Assembly (NCBI RefSeq): GCF_030813115.1
Contig: NZ_JAUSTY010000015.1
Coordinates: 1 to 64,000, forward strand
DNA length: 64,000 nt
From: Bacillus horti
GTDB taxonomy: Bacteria; Bacillota; Bacilli; Caldalkalibacillales; JCM-10596
Direction of reading: 5' to 3'
Below, piece after piece: positions 16,522-24,486 of this stretch; position 1 is the first letter of the stretch, and each line of letters starts with the position of its first letter. The notes beneath the pieces were generated by a model, which was not told the origin of the DNA, did no database searches, and was given only the letters and a program-made list of their open reading frames with translations. The translations under genes and the position numbers were made by a program.

Positions 16522-17403
16522 ATGTCGCTAAATTACAATTTTATGTTTGCATATAAAAAAATCTATCTTTATAGAAGAATTGGGTGGTTTTTAATAAATG
16601 CCAACTTTTTTATGCTTTTGTATACACTTCTAGATTTCCTTGAAGAATTAGAAACAAGAACAATAAATTCTAGAAGTAGATTCCATTTGATAATTTCAAG
16701 AGCAATTGCTTTCTTTGCTATCTTATTGGTTGTTATATTTATAGTTCTTTTACTCTCACTATTAATATACGTTTTCTTGTCGAGATTTTATGAAAATATA
16801 AATTTTAATTTTAATAAGTTACTAAATCCAATATTGCTAGTGACATTATTATTAATAGTACCTTTTTATACGAATTATAAAAATAAACTTTTAATATACT
16901 GTAGATTTTTCAAAAAATTGCTGGATATTGCTATATTAATTGCCTATGAATACAAAGGATCAAAACTTTTTTTTGAAATTATTATATTTGCTACTTTTGT
17001 TGTTTCTTGTATGTTTTTAACATTGAATTCTTTTTATATTTACTTTGATGATTTTCTTCTTGAAAATATATTTGGTGGGATAGAAGAAAAACTACTGGTT
17101 TTATTATTGTTTTTGTTTTCAGGTGCTTACTTTTCTTTGAGAATATTCTTTTTACCAGACAACAATTTGCGAGATAAATTTATTAAAGTGAAAAGTGAAT
17201 TTAAATTATGGCTAATTGTATTTTTATCAACAACTGCATACCTATCAATTAGCTTATTTAATAACCCAGGAATGATGGAAATTATTTATTTTAGTTCTGC
17301 ATTTCTAGTTTCTATGGTCAGAATCATTTCTACATACAAAGAACTTAGTAAATCAATTGATGAATACTTAGAGCAACTATCATTTGAAGAACATTATAAG
17401 TAA
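16522..17403 (+). CDS. Unrecognised multi-pass membrane protein
   Basis: This AT-rich gene codes for about 293 residues with six to seven hydrophobic segments, the first a FLINANFFMLLYTLLDFL helix near residue 25 and the last near residue 265. The C-terminus is cytoplasmic-looking and acidic (SIDEYLEQLSFEEHYK). The longer frame from GTG 16459 begins within the acetyltransferase relic and is rejected as the start. No clear ribosome site is seen, so the start is uncertain. No family recognised. A weak hairpin GCACAA/TTGTGC follows at 17413-17433. Confidence 0.5.
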   Translation: MSLNYNFMFAYKKIYLYRRIGWFLINANFFMLLYTLLDFLEELETRTINSRSRFHLIISRAIAFFAILLVVIFIVLLLSLLIYVFLSRFYENINFNFNKLLNPILLVTLLLIVPFYTNYKNKLLIYCRFFKKLLDIAILIAYEYKGSKLFFEIIIFATFVVSCMFLTLNSFYIYFDDFLLENIFGGIEEKLLVLLLFLFSGAYFSLRIFFLPDNNLRDKFIKVKSEFKLWLIVFLSTTAYLSISLFNNPGMMEIIYFSSAFLVSMVRIISTYKELSKSIDEYLEQLSFEEHYK

Positions 17404-17551
17404 TTTTAATGGGCACAACATATTGAATTGTGCTGATTTTCATTGTTTGTTGAAATGCCTTAGGGGATTTTCAAACAGTTGTTTGTATCAGTGCAGTATA
17501 ATAATGATAAGGAATGTGAACTAATTAAATGTTCTCTAAATCAAGGATATT

Positions 17552-17908
17552 AAGACATAGCTTTCTTTTATAAATACATTTATTCTTCTGCCTGTGCCCA
17601 TCAAATAGGGAACCCAACTGCAAGTAGTAGTTTAAAAAGAAATCCAGACGCAGATATCTTCAAACTGTATGATCTAGTATACTCTAGAGCTTCAAATCTT
17701 GAGTGGCTTGATGAAAGAGAATACACACAAGGTGAAGAGGTAGTGGAGATTAAACAGCAAAGAAACAGCCGCTTCTTTTTCCTGAATGGACATGCAAGTA
17801 AACTGCCAAAAGGAACGAAGGTCTCCTCCACTTACTTTAAAGGTAGTGATCGAGTTACCTTGCCCAGGTGGAGGGATAAGGATAATCGAAGACAAACAAA
17901 AAAGCAAT
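17552..17908 (+). pseudogene. Orphan coding fragment of unknown family
   Basis: A frame without a proper start is open from about 17552 and reads with protein-like composition: a HQIGNPTASSSLKRNPDADI segment, KLYDLVYSRASNLEWLDERE, then FFFLNGHASKLPKGTKVSS. It runs into the terminator of rpmB from the other strand. No ribosome site and no plausible start were found, and the family was not recognised. It is most likely the remaining part of a gene lost by rearrangement beside rpmB. Confidence 0.4.
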
Positions 17909-17929
17909 GCAAACATTCATTTACATTAC
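17897..17929 (-). terminator. Terminator of rpmB
   Basis: On the minus strand GTAATGTAAA pairs with TTTGCATTGC (one mismatch, one G-U) around a 6-base loop and is followed by seven T. It lies 24 bases after the rpmB stop codon. Confidence 0.6.
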
Positions 17930-17952
17930 TTCCTGTTACAATTCATTTTCAA

Positions 17953-18141
17953 TTAAACACGCTCAACTTTACCAGATTTAAGTGCTCTAGCACTTACGTA
18001 AACACGCTTAGGCTTACCGTCAACAAGGATTCTTACCTTTTGAACGTTAACGCCCCATTTACGTTTTGTTTTATTTTCAGCGTGACTTCTTTTGTTACCT
18101 GCTTTTGCACGCTTTCCTGTGATATAACATACGCGAGCCAT
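17953..18141 (-). CDS. rpmB: 50S ribosomal protein L28
   Basis: This 62-residue basic protein is L28 of the large ribosomal subunit. It starts [20 protein letters not shown] and ends with [12 protein letters not shown], as in Bacillus. Only one Cys is present near the start, so it is the zinc-free form as in B. subtilis. AGGAGGTGGAATC before the ATG is a strong ribosome site. It is transcribed away from yloU, as in B. subtilis, but here about 2.4 kb of extra sequence separates the two genes. Confidence 0.97.
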   Translation of the reverse strand: MARVCYITGKRAKAGNKRSHAENKTKRKWGVNVQKVRILVDGKPKRVYVSARALKSGKVERV

Positions 18142-18653
18142 GATTCCACCTCCTATAACCGATCTGAGATGTCTGAGATGAAAGAATTTGTCTATGTTCC
18201 ATCCTCGAACTTTTATAAATACCTAAATAATAGTAGCACATCAGTATTTAAATTGCAATGTTGATTCTAAGATAATTAATAGATGATGCAACTAAAATAA
18301 CGGTTATAAGTCAGCACTCTAAAAGTGTAAGAAGGTTAATATGCTTAAAAATATTAAAATTAAAGCTCGTAGTATTTATAATGTAGGTAAGCAGTATCAT
18401 CAAACCAATTTTGCTTTCACACAAACATCCTATTAGTACTAACAAAATAATTAAGAAAAAAAACAATATTTTGCAAAAAAAATGTTTACATTTTATTTCC
18501 ATTTGCAATACAATGTACTTGCAAGAAAAAACAAATACAAAAAGGAGGAATATCGAATATTTTAAAAATAGTTTCATAACAACAAGATGATTTATCTTCA
18601 AGAAAATAAATACTCATGATGATAATTCATGAAATGTAAAGGTGGTTATTTAT
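18142..18653. other. Intergenic region with the protease promoter
   Basis: This 512-base AT-rich region separates rpmB from the protease gene. It must hold the rpmB promoter on the minus strand. On the plus strand TTTACA (18485-18490) and TACAAT (18509-18514), 18 bases apart, form a plausible vegetative promoter. No gene of convincing composition was seen. Confidence 0.5.
18485..18514 (+). promoter_or_regulatory. Candidate sigma-A promoter of the protease gene
   Basis: TTTACA and TACAAT with an 18-base spacer lie about 140 bases upstream of the protease start. Each box differs from consensus at one position. Confidence 0.45.
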
Positions 18654-19988
18654 ATGAAGATAATAAGAAATGTTGTTTTAATGACTACGCTGATTTTATT
18701 AATTAGTATTACTTTGATGAACAGTTCTCTTGCTAATGATACTTCAACTGATGAAGTGACACTTGTTAGGGCTGAGCTTAATGAAGATACTATTTCCTCT
18801 GCAATTCAATTTAGAGAGCTTCATGGAATAGATAGCTCAGATGATTTTGTCAGAAACCTAATAGAGTCTAATTATCTGTACACAGAATTAGAGCAGCTTT
18901 TAGGATTTCCACTAACTAATGAAGAAATGGAAATAATATCTCAGAGAAATAAGCAACAAGAGGATTCAAATATTATCAGAGAATTTGTTGAACAAAACTA
19001 TAATGATATCTACGCTGGATCCTTTTTTAATTCAAAGGATGGAAGCACTACAATCTTTCTAACAGAGATTACAAACATTGAGTTTAATCAAAATATAGAT
19101 TATAATGACGTGACATTCGAAAAGGTTGATTATTCTTTAAATCAGCTAGTAGAAGTAAGGGATAGGCTAACTGAAAATGCAGAAAAGTTAGCTGAAATGA
19201 ATGTTAATCTCTATTCAATAGATGAAGGGTCAAATAGAGTTATAGTTTATAGCGGTTTTGATGATGAAGTTGATATGGATAAAATTGGTCAAATTGTAGA
19301 CTTGGATAAAATAACATTTAAAAAAGCAAATTTTAAACCTTTGAACAGTTTTGATTTAGAGCTTGGTGAGCATATTCAAGGTAGATCAGGGTTGAGGCGT
19401 TCTCAATGTTCAAGTGGTTTTTTTGCACAAAACAATTCAAGTCAAGATGTTCTCGTAACAGCTGGCCACTGTAATAGGATTTCAATTCCTATGTCTTGGT
19501 ATAGAGGTAATTCGACTGATGACTTCATAGGGAATTTTCATTCTAAAGTTGTGGGAGAGTTTATATATGCAGACTCCTCTACTATATTATTGACAAATAA
19601 CGTCAATATTCAACCTAGGATTGGATCATTTAATTTAACTAGTATTAATAATACTAGTGAAGGTTTAGGTAATACAATATACTATAAAGGATATGTATCA
19701 GGCGCAAATTTTGGTTCATACAACGGTGGGGTATGTATTCTATCAGGCACTCATCCAGATCCTGATGTTGGGAATATATGTGATCAAGGAATGGTTAGTA
19801 ATACTTTTCCCTCTCAAGGAGATAGTGGCGGTGTGGTATTTACAGTTCCAATTGGTGCAAGATTACATGGGACTGTAACTGGGGGATTAGATACAAATAA
19901 TGATGGAGTTTTTGACACATTAGTTTATTCGAAGATAGGAAATATAGTTAGTGAACTCAACTTAAGCGGAATATATATAGTTCAGTAA
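18654..19988 (+). CDS. Secreted trypsin-like serine protease (family S1)
   Basis: This 444-residue preproprotein has a Sec signal peptide (about 1-27, cleavage after SLA), a propeptide to about residue 240 and a chymotrypsin-fold catalytic domain. The triad is His272 (LVTAGHC), Asp307 (YADSSTIL) and Ser391 (QGDSGG). Paired Cys at 252/273 and 361/376 likely form disulfides, as in Streptomyces griseus-type proteases. ATG 18654 follows AAAGGTGG at 8 bases; the earlier in-frame GTG overlaps that site. The enzyme should act outside the cell after propeptide removal. It interrupts the conserved rpmB-yloU neighbourhood, so it is probably acquired. Confidence 0.88.
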   Translation: MKIIRNVVLMTTLILLISITLMNSSLANDTSTDEVTLVRAELNEDTISSAIQFRELHGIDSSDDFVRNLIESNYLYTELEQLLGFPLTNEEMEIISQRNKQQEDSNIIREFVEQNYNDIYAGSFFNSKDGSTTIFLTEITNIEFNQNIDYNDVTFEKVDYSLNQLVEVRDRLTENAEKLAEMNVNLYSIDEGSNRVIVYSGFDDEVDMDKIGQIVDLDKITFKKANFKPLNSFDLELGEHIQGRSGLRRSQCSSGFFAQNNSSQDVLVTAGHCNRISIPMSWYRGNSTDDFIGNFHSKVVGEFIYADSSTILLTNNVNIQPRIGSFNLTSINNTSEGLGNTIYYKGYVSGANFGSYNGGVCILSGTHPDPDVGNICDQGMVSNTFPSQGDSGGVVFTVPIGARLHGTVTGGLDTNNDGVFDTLVYSKIGNIVSELNLSGIYIVQ

Positions 19989-20012
19989 TTTTTTTGCTAA
20001 ATTTCACTAATG

Positions 20013-20050
20013 CATCCAAGTCTATTTTTAGACTTGGATGTCCAATTTTT
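20013..20050 (+). terminator. Terminator of the protease gene
   Basis: A perfect 11-bp stem CATCCAAGTCT/AGACTTGGATG with a 6-base loop is followed by a T-rich tract (CCAATTTTTAC). It lies 24 bases after the protease stop. Confidence 0.8.
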
Positions 20051-20073
20051 ACAAAACTTAATTGGAGGTCAGT

Positions 20074-20562
20074 ATGCTTAAAAAGATACTAACATACATA
20101 ACACTTCTTATATGTTTCTTACTTACCATTAATCTTTTCGGATGGCTACATATAAACACCTCTAGCATATCCTTTCACCCTTTTTTTCCCATAGGAGGAT
20201 CAAGACAACTAATGCACTATGTTGCAGCTGCAATTCAATTTTTACTTCCTGTCATCTTGGGAGCCGTGTTAGGTTCTGTCCATGTATGGCGATTGTATAA
20301 ACGTGATGGAGAATGGAACTTTAACTGGATTTTATTTTTGATTGTTGTCCCCCCTTTATTATTCATAGGGCTAATGAGTGTTTTGGGAAATCATTTGAAT
20401 TACTACCCTACTTCATTACAGCCAGTGATAAACATAATTATACCTTTTCGAATTGTAGGACGGGAAATCGTCGATTATGCAAGCATTATTGCAGGATTTG
20501 TCTTCATGCTCTGCTTTTTTAAGAGGGAAACTTTTAAAAACAAGGATGTTGTAGTAAAATGA
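20074..20562 (+). CDS. Unrecognised four-segment membrane protein
   Basis: This 162-residue protein has four hydrophobic segments (about 7-24, 49-69, 83-103 and 131-151). The ATG at 20074 is preceded by TTGGAGGT; an in-frame TTG at 20062 is part of that site. It lies between the protease terminator and yloU. No family recognised and no motif suggests an enzyme. It may belong to the same acquired block as the protease. Confidence 0.55.
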   Translation: MLKKILTYITLLICFLLTINLFGWLHINTSSISFHPFFPIGGSRQLMHYVAAAIQFLLPVILGAVLGSVHVWRLYKRDGEWNFNWILFLIVVPPLLFIGLMSVLGNHLNYYPTSLQPVINIIIPFRIVGREIVDYASIIAGFVFMLCFFKRETFKNKDVVVK

Positions 20563-20601
20563 GACGTAACGATTTGAAAACTCTCGTTAGGGGGCTGGAA
20601 T

Positions 20602-20964
20602 ATGAGTGTGGAGATATCTACAGGATTAGGTCATATTGATGTATCCGTTGAAGTGATTGCTACATTAGCTGGCGGAGCGGCGTTAGACTGCTATGGGCTA
20701 GTAGGAATGGCTTCACGTCAACAGTTAAAGGATGGGATTACCGAGCTACTTGGTAAGGACAATCTTAGTAAGGGTGTTGTCGTTCGTGAGGATGAAGAAG
20801 GCATCCATGTGGATATGTACATTATCGTAAGCTACGGAACCAAGATTTCTGAGGTGGCTCACAATGTACAATCGAAGGTGAAATACACGTTAGAACAAAC
20901 GGTTGGTTTAGACGTATCAACAGTGAATATTTTTGTTCAAGGAGTTCGTGTGATTCAGCCTTAG
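20602..20964 (+). CDS. yloU: Asp23/Gls24 family envelope stress protein YloU
   Basis: This 120-residue protein belongs to the Asp23/Gls24 family (DUF322). The conserved VIATLAGGAALDCYGLVGMA core and the C-terminal VSTVNIFVQGVRV strand are present. Family members associate with the membrane through partner proteins in Gram-positive bacteria and respond to envelope stress. Its position directly before fakA is conserved across Bacillales. AGGGGGCTGGAAT before the ATG is the ribosome site. Confidence 0.92.
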   Translation: MSVEISTGLGHIDVSVEVIATLAGGAALDCYGLVGMASRQQLKDGITELLGKDNLSKGVVVREDEEGIHVDMYIIVSYGTKISEVAHNVQSKVKYTLEQTVGLDVSTVNIFVQGVRVIQP

Positions 20965-21017
20965 AGCTGTTTGTAGGATTGATTGTCACAACAAGTAGTT
21001 AGGAGGATCTTAGTATA

Positions 21018-22733
21018 GTGAAGCATCTTAAAGTTGATGGGCTATTGTTTGCTCAAATGATTCGTGAAGGGGCAAAAAACTTAACTAAACATGTCAAGGT
21101 GGTTGACTCCTTGAATGTGTTTCCTGTTCCAGATGGAGATACAGGGACGAACATGAATCTTTCATTTACTTCTGGTGTGAATGAAATGAATAAGGTGACG
21201 TCTGCCGATATCTCTGCGGTAACGAAAGCGCTTTCCAGAGGGCTTTTGATGGGGGCAAGAGGGAATTCAGGTGTTATTTTATCTCAGCTTTTTCGCGGCT
21301 TTTCCAAAAATGTTGAGACTGAGCGTGAGCTGAATGCGAAGCAGTTTGCTGTAGCGTTGAAAAAAGGGGTGGAAACAGCGTATAAGGCTGTGATGAAGCC
21401 TGTTGAAGGGACAATCCTTACCGTTTCGAAGGATGCCGCCAATGCTGCTGAAAAAATAGTAAAACAGACAGATGACATTATGGTCGTGATGGAGACAGTT
21501 CTCCAAGAGGCGAAGGATTCCCTAAAGCGTACTCCAGATTTATTACCTATCCTGAAACAGGTGGGAGTAGTGGATTCTGGTGGTCAAGGATTAGTCTACG
21601 TCTATGAAGGATTTATGGCTGCTCTTAAAGGGGAAACCATTGATGATGAATCCTCTGTTGCTCCAGCACAAGGCTACGATGTGAAGGAGAATAAAGAGGA
21701 GCATGTTCGCGACGAGGTTGCGGAAATGATGGCAGCTGGCGTTCTATCTGTAGAGGATATAGAGTTCGGCTACTGTACGGAATTTATGATTAAGCTTGAC
21801 GCTAAAAGGAAGTCCTATTTTAACGAAGCTCATTTTAGAGGGCAGATGAATCAGTTTGGAGATTCCCTACTGGTTATTTCTGATGATGAGCTAGTGAAGG
21901 TACATATCCATGCGGAGGAGCTATCTAAGGTCATGGAGCTTGCTCAAAGCTACGGTGGCTTAATGAATATTAAAATTGAGAACATGCGTGAGCAGTTCTT
22001 AAGTATCGCGGAAGCTCAGGATGGACAGCCTGCCGAGCAACAAAGTACAGCAAGTACCGCGGCGGCTCAAGAGGCAAAGGACTATGGGTTAATAGCGGTT
22101 GCCATGGGTGATGGCATAGGAAAAATGTTCAAGGGCTTAGGGGTTGATGTGGTCATCCAAGGTGGTCAAACGATGAACCCTAGCACAGAGGATTTTGTGA
22201 AGGCGATAGAGCAACTAAACGCAAAAGAAATTATAATTCTTCCTAACAATAGTAATATTATTTTGGCTGCTGAACAGTCTGCTGATCTAGTGGATGCCTC
22301 TGTTACAGTTATTCCTACTAAAAATGTACCACAGGCGATGACCGCTTTATTGCATTTTAATCCTGATGTAAGCATTGATGTGAATCAGAAGCGAATGCTT
22401 GATGCGAAAAATCATATTAAATCTGGACAGGTTACGTTTGCTGTCCGAGATACAGAGATTGATGGTGTTCAGATTCGTAAGGATGACTTCATGGGGATTT
22501 TCGATGGGAAAATTGTGACCACAGCTCCTGATGCTGACACAACCGTAAAGCAGCTTCTAGAGAAAATGATTGATGATGAAAGCGAAGTTGTCACTGTGAT
22601 TATTGGTGATGGTGTTGAGGAGGATCAAGCTGAGACTCTTGTGGATGAGCTAGAAGGACAGTTTGATCACGTGGAAATTGAGGTTCATCAAGGTGGACAG
22701 CCACTTTATGCTTATATTGTCTCTGTCGAATAA
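21018..22733 (+). CDS. fakA: Fatty acid kinase subunit FakA (YloV, DhaL domain)
   Basis: This 571-residue protein is the ATP-binding subunit of fatty acid kinase. With a FakB (DegV-like) partner it phosphorylates exogenous fatty acids to acyl-phosphates, which enter phospholipid synthesis at the same point as the PlsX product. The N-terminal DhaL domain shows VPDGDTGTNM (38-47) with Mg-binding Asp39 and Asp41, and ARGNSGVILSQ near residue 80. A variable linker rich in Gln/Ala lies near residues 335-350, then the C-terminal FakA domain. The start is GTG after AGGAGG. No fakB lies nearby. Confidence 0.92.
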   Translation: MKHLKVDGLLFAQMIREGAKNLTKHVKVVDSLNVFPVPDGDTGTNMNLSFTSGVNEMNKVTSADISAVTKALSRGLLMGARGNSGVILSQLFRGFSKNVETERELNAKQFAVALKKGVETAYKAVMKPVEGTILTVSKDAANAAEKIVKQTDDIMVVMETVLQEAKDSLKRTPDLLPILKQVGVVDSGGQGLVYVYEGFMAALKGETIDDESSVAPAQGYDVKENKEEHVRDEVAEMMAAGVLSVEDIEFGYCTEFMIKLDAKRKSYFNEAHFRGQMNQFGDSLLVISDDELVKVHIHAEELSKVMELAQSYGGLMNIKIENMREQFLSIAEAQDGQPAEQQSTASTAAAQEAKDYGLIAVAMGDGIGKMFKGLGVDVVIQGGQTMNPSTEDFVKAIEQLNAKEIIILPNNSNIILAAEQSADLVDASVTVIPTKNVPQAMTALLHFNPDVSIDVNQKRMLDAKNHIKSGQVTFAVRDTEIDGVQIRKDDFMGIFDGKIVTTAPDADTTVKQLLEKMIDDESEVVTVIIGDGVEEDQAETLVDELEGQFDHVEIEVHQGGQPLYAYIVSVE

Positions 22734-22765
22734 ACAAAGTTCGTAGTATAATAGTAAGTAGTAGT

Positions 22766-22796
22766 AACATTCCTATTTGAGTAGAATAGGAATGTT
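22766..22796 (+). terminator. Inverted repeat after fakA
   Basis: A perfect 12-bp stem AACATTCCTATT/AATAGGAATGTT with a 7-base loop lies 33 bases after fakA. The downstream tract is not strongly T-rich, so termination may be partial. Confidence 0.55.
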
Positions 22797-22903
22797 TGCT
22801 ATGTGTGCATGTTTATTTATAATTAGGGTAAAAGAGTGGCAGAAGCAGTACAAGTAATGCTTAATTATCATATATTAATTATGATCAGAAGGTGGTGGCT
22901 CCA

Positions 22904-23566
22904 TTGAAATATAGAACGGTTTTTGACATTATCGGCCCAATAATGATTGGTCCTTCTAGCTCTCATACAGCTGGTGCAGCAAGAATAGGAAAAGTGGCTA
23001 GAAATATCTTTGGTCGAAAGCCTGAGCGGGCAGAGATTACGTTTTATGGTTCTTTTGCTCAGACGTATAAGGGGCATGGTACAGAGGTAGCAACGATAGG
23101 AGGAATCCTAGATCTAGATACACATGATGAAGGAATAATCCGAGCTAAGGAGTTAGCCCAGGAACAAGGTATAGATATCAGTGTAAAAACGAGTGAAGAA
23201 GAAACAGAGCATCCGAATACAGCGAAGATTAAGCTATTCGATCAGCAAGGAGATATTGAAATAGTAGGAATCTCTATTGGTGGTGGAAATATTGAAATTA
23301 TTTCTATGAATGGCTTTAATCTTAGACTATCAGGGCATCACCCTGCGTTACTTGTTCTACACGAGGATCGCTACGGGATGATCGCAGCCGTATCAAACAT
23401 TTTAAGTAAATATCAGGTGAACATCGGCCATATGGAGGTAGCCCGGAAATCAAAGGGCTCTGAAGCTTTAATGGCTATCGAATCAGATCAACAGATTCCC
23501 GATGAATTGCTAGAAGAAATTAGACAAATCCCATTTATTCTTACTGTGACAAGATTGCAGGCATAA
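22904..23566 (+). CDS. sdaAB: L-serine dehydratase, beta subunit
   Basis: This 220-residue protein is the beta subunit of the iron-sulfur L-serine deaminase that converts serine to pyruvate and ammonia. It starts KYRTVFDIIGPIMIGPSSSH, matching B. subtilis SdaAB, and ends with an ACT domain (HHPALLVLHEDRYGMIAAVS onward) that can bind serine. The TTG at 22904 is chosen because the conserved sequence begins there and AGAAGGTGG lies upstream. It is followed after 31 bases by the alpha subunit gene. Confidence 0.93.
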   Translation: MKYRTVFDIIGPIMIGPSSSHTAGAARIGKVARNIFGRKPERAEITFYGSFAQTYKGHGTEVATIGGILDLDTHDEGIIRAKELAQEQGIDISVKTSEEETEHPNTAKIKLFDQQGDIEIVGISIGGGNIEIISMNGFNLRLSGHHPALLVLHEDRYGMIAAVSNILSKYQVNIGHMEVARKSKGSEALMAIESDQQIPDELLEEIRQIPFILTVTRLQA

Positions 23567-23597
23567 TGGTGCATACTAGAGAAAGGAGGCTATTTCA

Positions 23598-24485
23598 ATG
23601 AAAACATTTAAAAATGTCGCAGAGCTATTAACCATATGCCAAGAGGAGCAGAAGAAGATTGCTGATGTGATGATTGAGCAGGAAATTGAGATTTCTGGAA
23701 AGTCTAGAGAGGAAATCTGGACACAGATGGAAAAGGCCTTTGAGATCATGGAAAAGGCTGTACACCGTGGAATTACGGAGGATGTGCGCTCTCATAGCGG
23801 ACTTACAGGGGGAGCGGGCAAAAAGCTCCAAGAGTATATTGCGACTGGAAACTTTCTTTCGGGAGAGACCGTATTAGATGCGGTTAGTAAAGCGATGGCT
23901 ACCAATGAAGTGAATGCAGCAATGGGAACGATTTGTGCCACACCTACGGCAGGAGCTGCAGGTATCGTACCGGGCTGTTTATTCAGTGTTTCTCAAAAGT
24001 TGAATGCAACAAGAGAACAGCAAATTGAGTTTCTATTTACCTCTGGAGCTATTGGCTATGTGATTGCCAATAATGCGTTTATTGCAGGGGCTACAGGAGG
24101 TTGTCAAGCTGAGACAGGCTCTGCCTCTGCTATGGCAGCAGCAGCTATTGTAGAGATGGCTGGCGGAACACCAGAGCAATCTTCACATGCGATGGCGATT
24201 GCCCTTCAGAATATGCTCGGTTTAGTTTGTGATCCAGTTGCCGGATTAGTGGAAGTACCTTGTGTAAAAAGAAACGCAATTGGTGCATCAATTGCCATGG
24301 TTGCAGCAGACATGGCTTTAGCTGGTATAACCTTTATTATTCCAGCCGATGAGGTTATTGATGCGATGTATAAGATCGGAAAGGTTATGCCTCATACATT
24401 AAAAGAAACCGCATTGGGGGGATTGGCAGCCACACCAACCGGAAAAGCCCTTGAAGCTAAAGTGTTTGGTGCGAAGCCGAATTGA
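23598..24485 (+). CDS. sdaAA: L-serine dehydratase, alpha subunit
   Basis: This 295-residue alpha subunit carries the catalytic iron-sulfur cluster site. The conserved Cys residues lie in TICATPTAGAAG, GGCQAETGSA, LVCDPVAGLVEVPC, the pattern of the bacterial L-serine dehydratase alpha family. Together with SdaAB it degrades serine. AAAGGAGG precedes the ATG. The stop codon is one base from the GTG start of recG, so the two are probably cotranscribed. Confidence 0.94.
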   Translation: MKTFKNVAELLTICQEEQKKIADVMIEQEIEISGKSREEIWTQMEKAFEIMEKAVHRGITEDVRSHSGLTGGAGKKLQEYIATGNFLSGETVLDAVSKAMATNEVNAAMGTICATPTAGAAGIVPGCLFSVSQKLNATREQQIEFLFTSGAIGYVIANNAFIAGATGGCQAETGSASAMAAAAIVEMAGGTPEQSSHAMAIALQNMLGLVCDPVAGLVEVPCVKRNAIGASIAMVAADMALAGITFIIPADEVIDAMYKIGKVMPHTLKETALGGLAATPTGKALEAKVFGAKPN

Positions 24486-24486
24486 T

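Noticed and set aside
17743-18264. 173-residue plus-strand frame through rpmB
   Set aside because: It joins the orphan fragment to antisense rpmB. The rpmB protein is certain on the other strand, so only the first part is treated as a coding relic.
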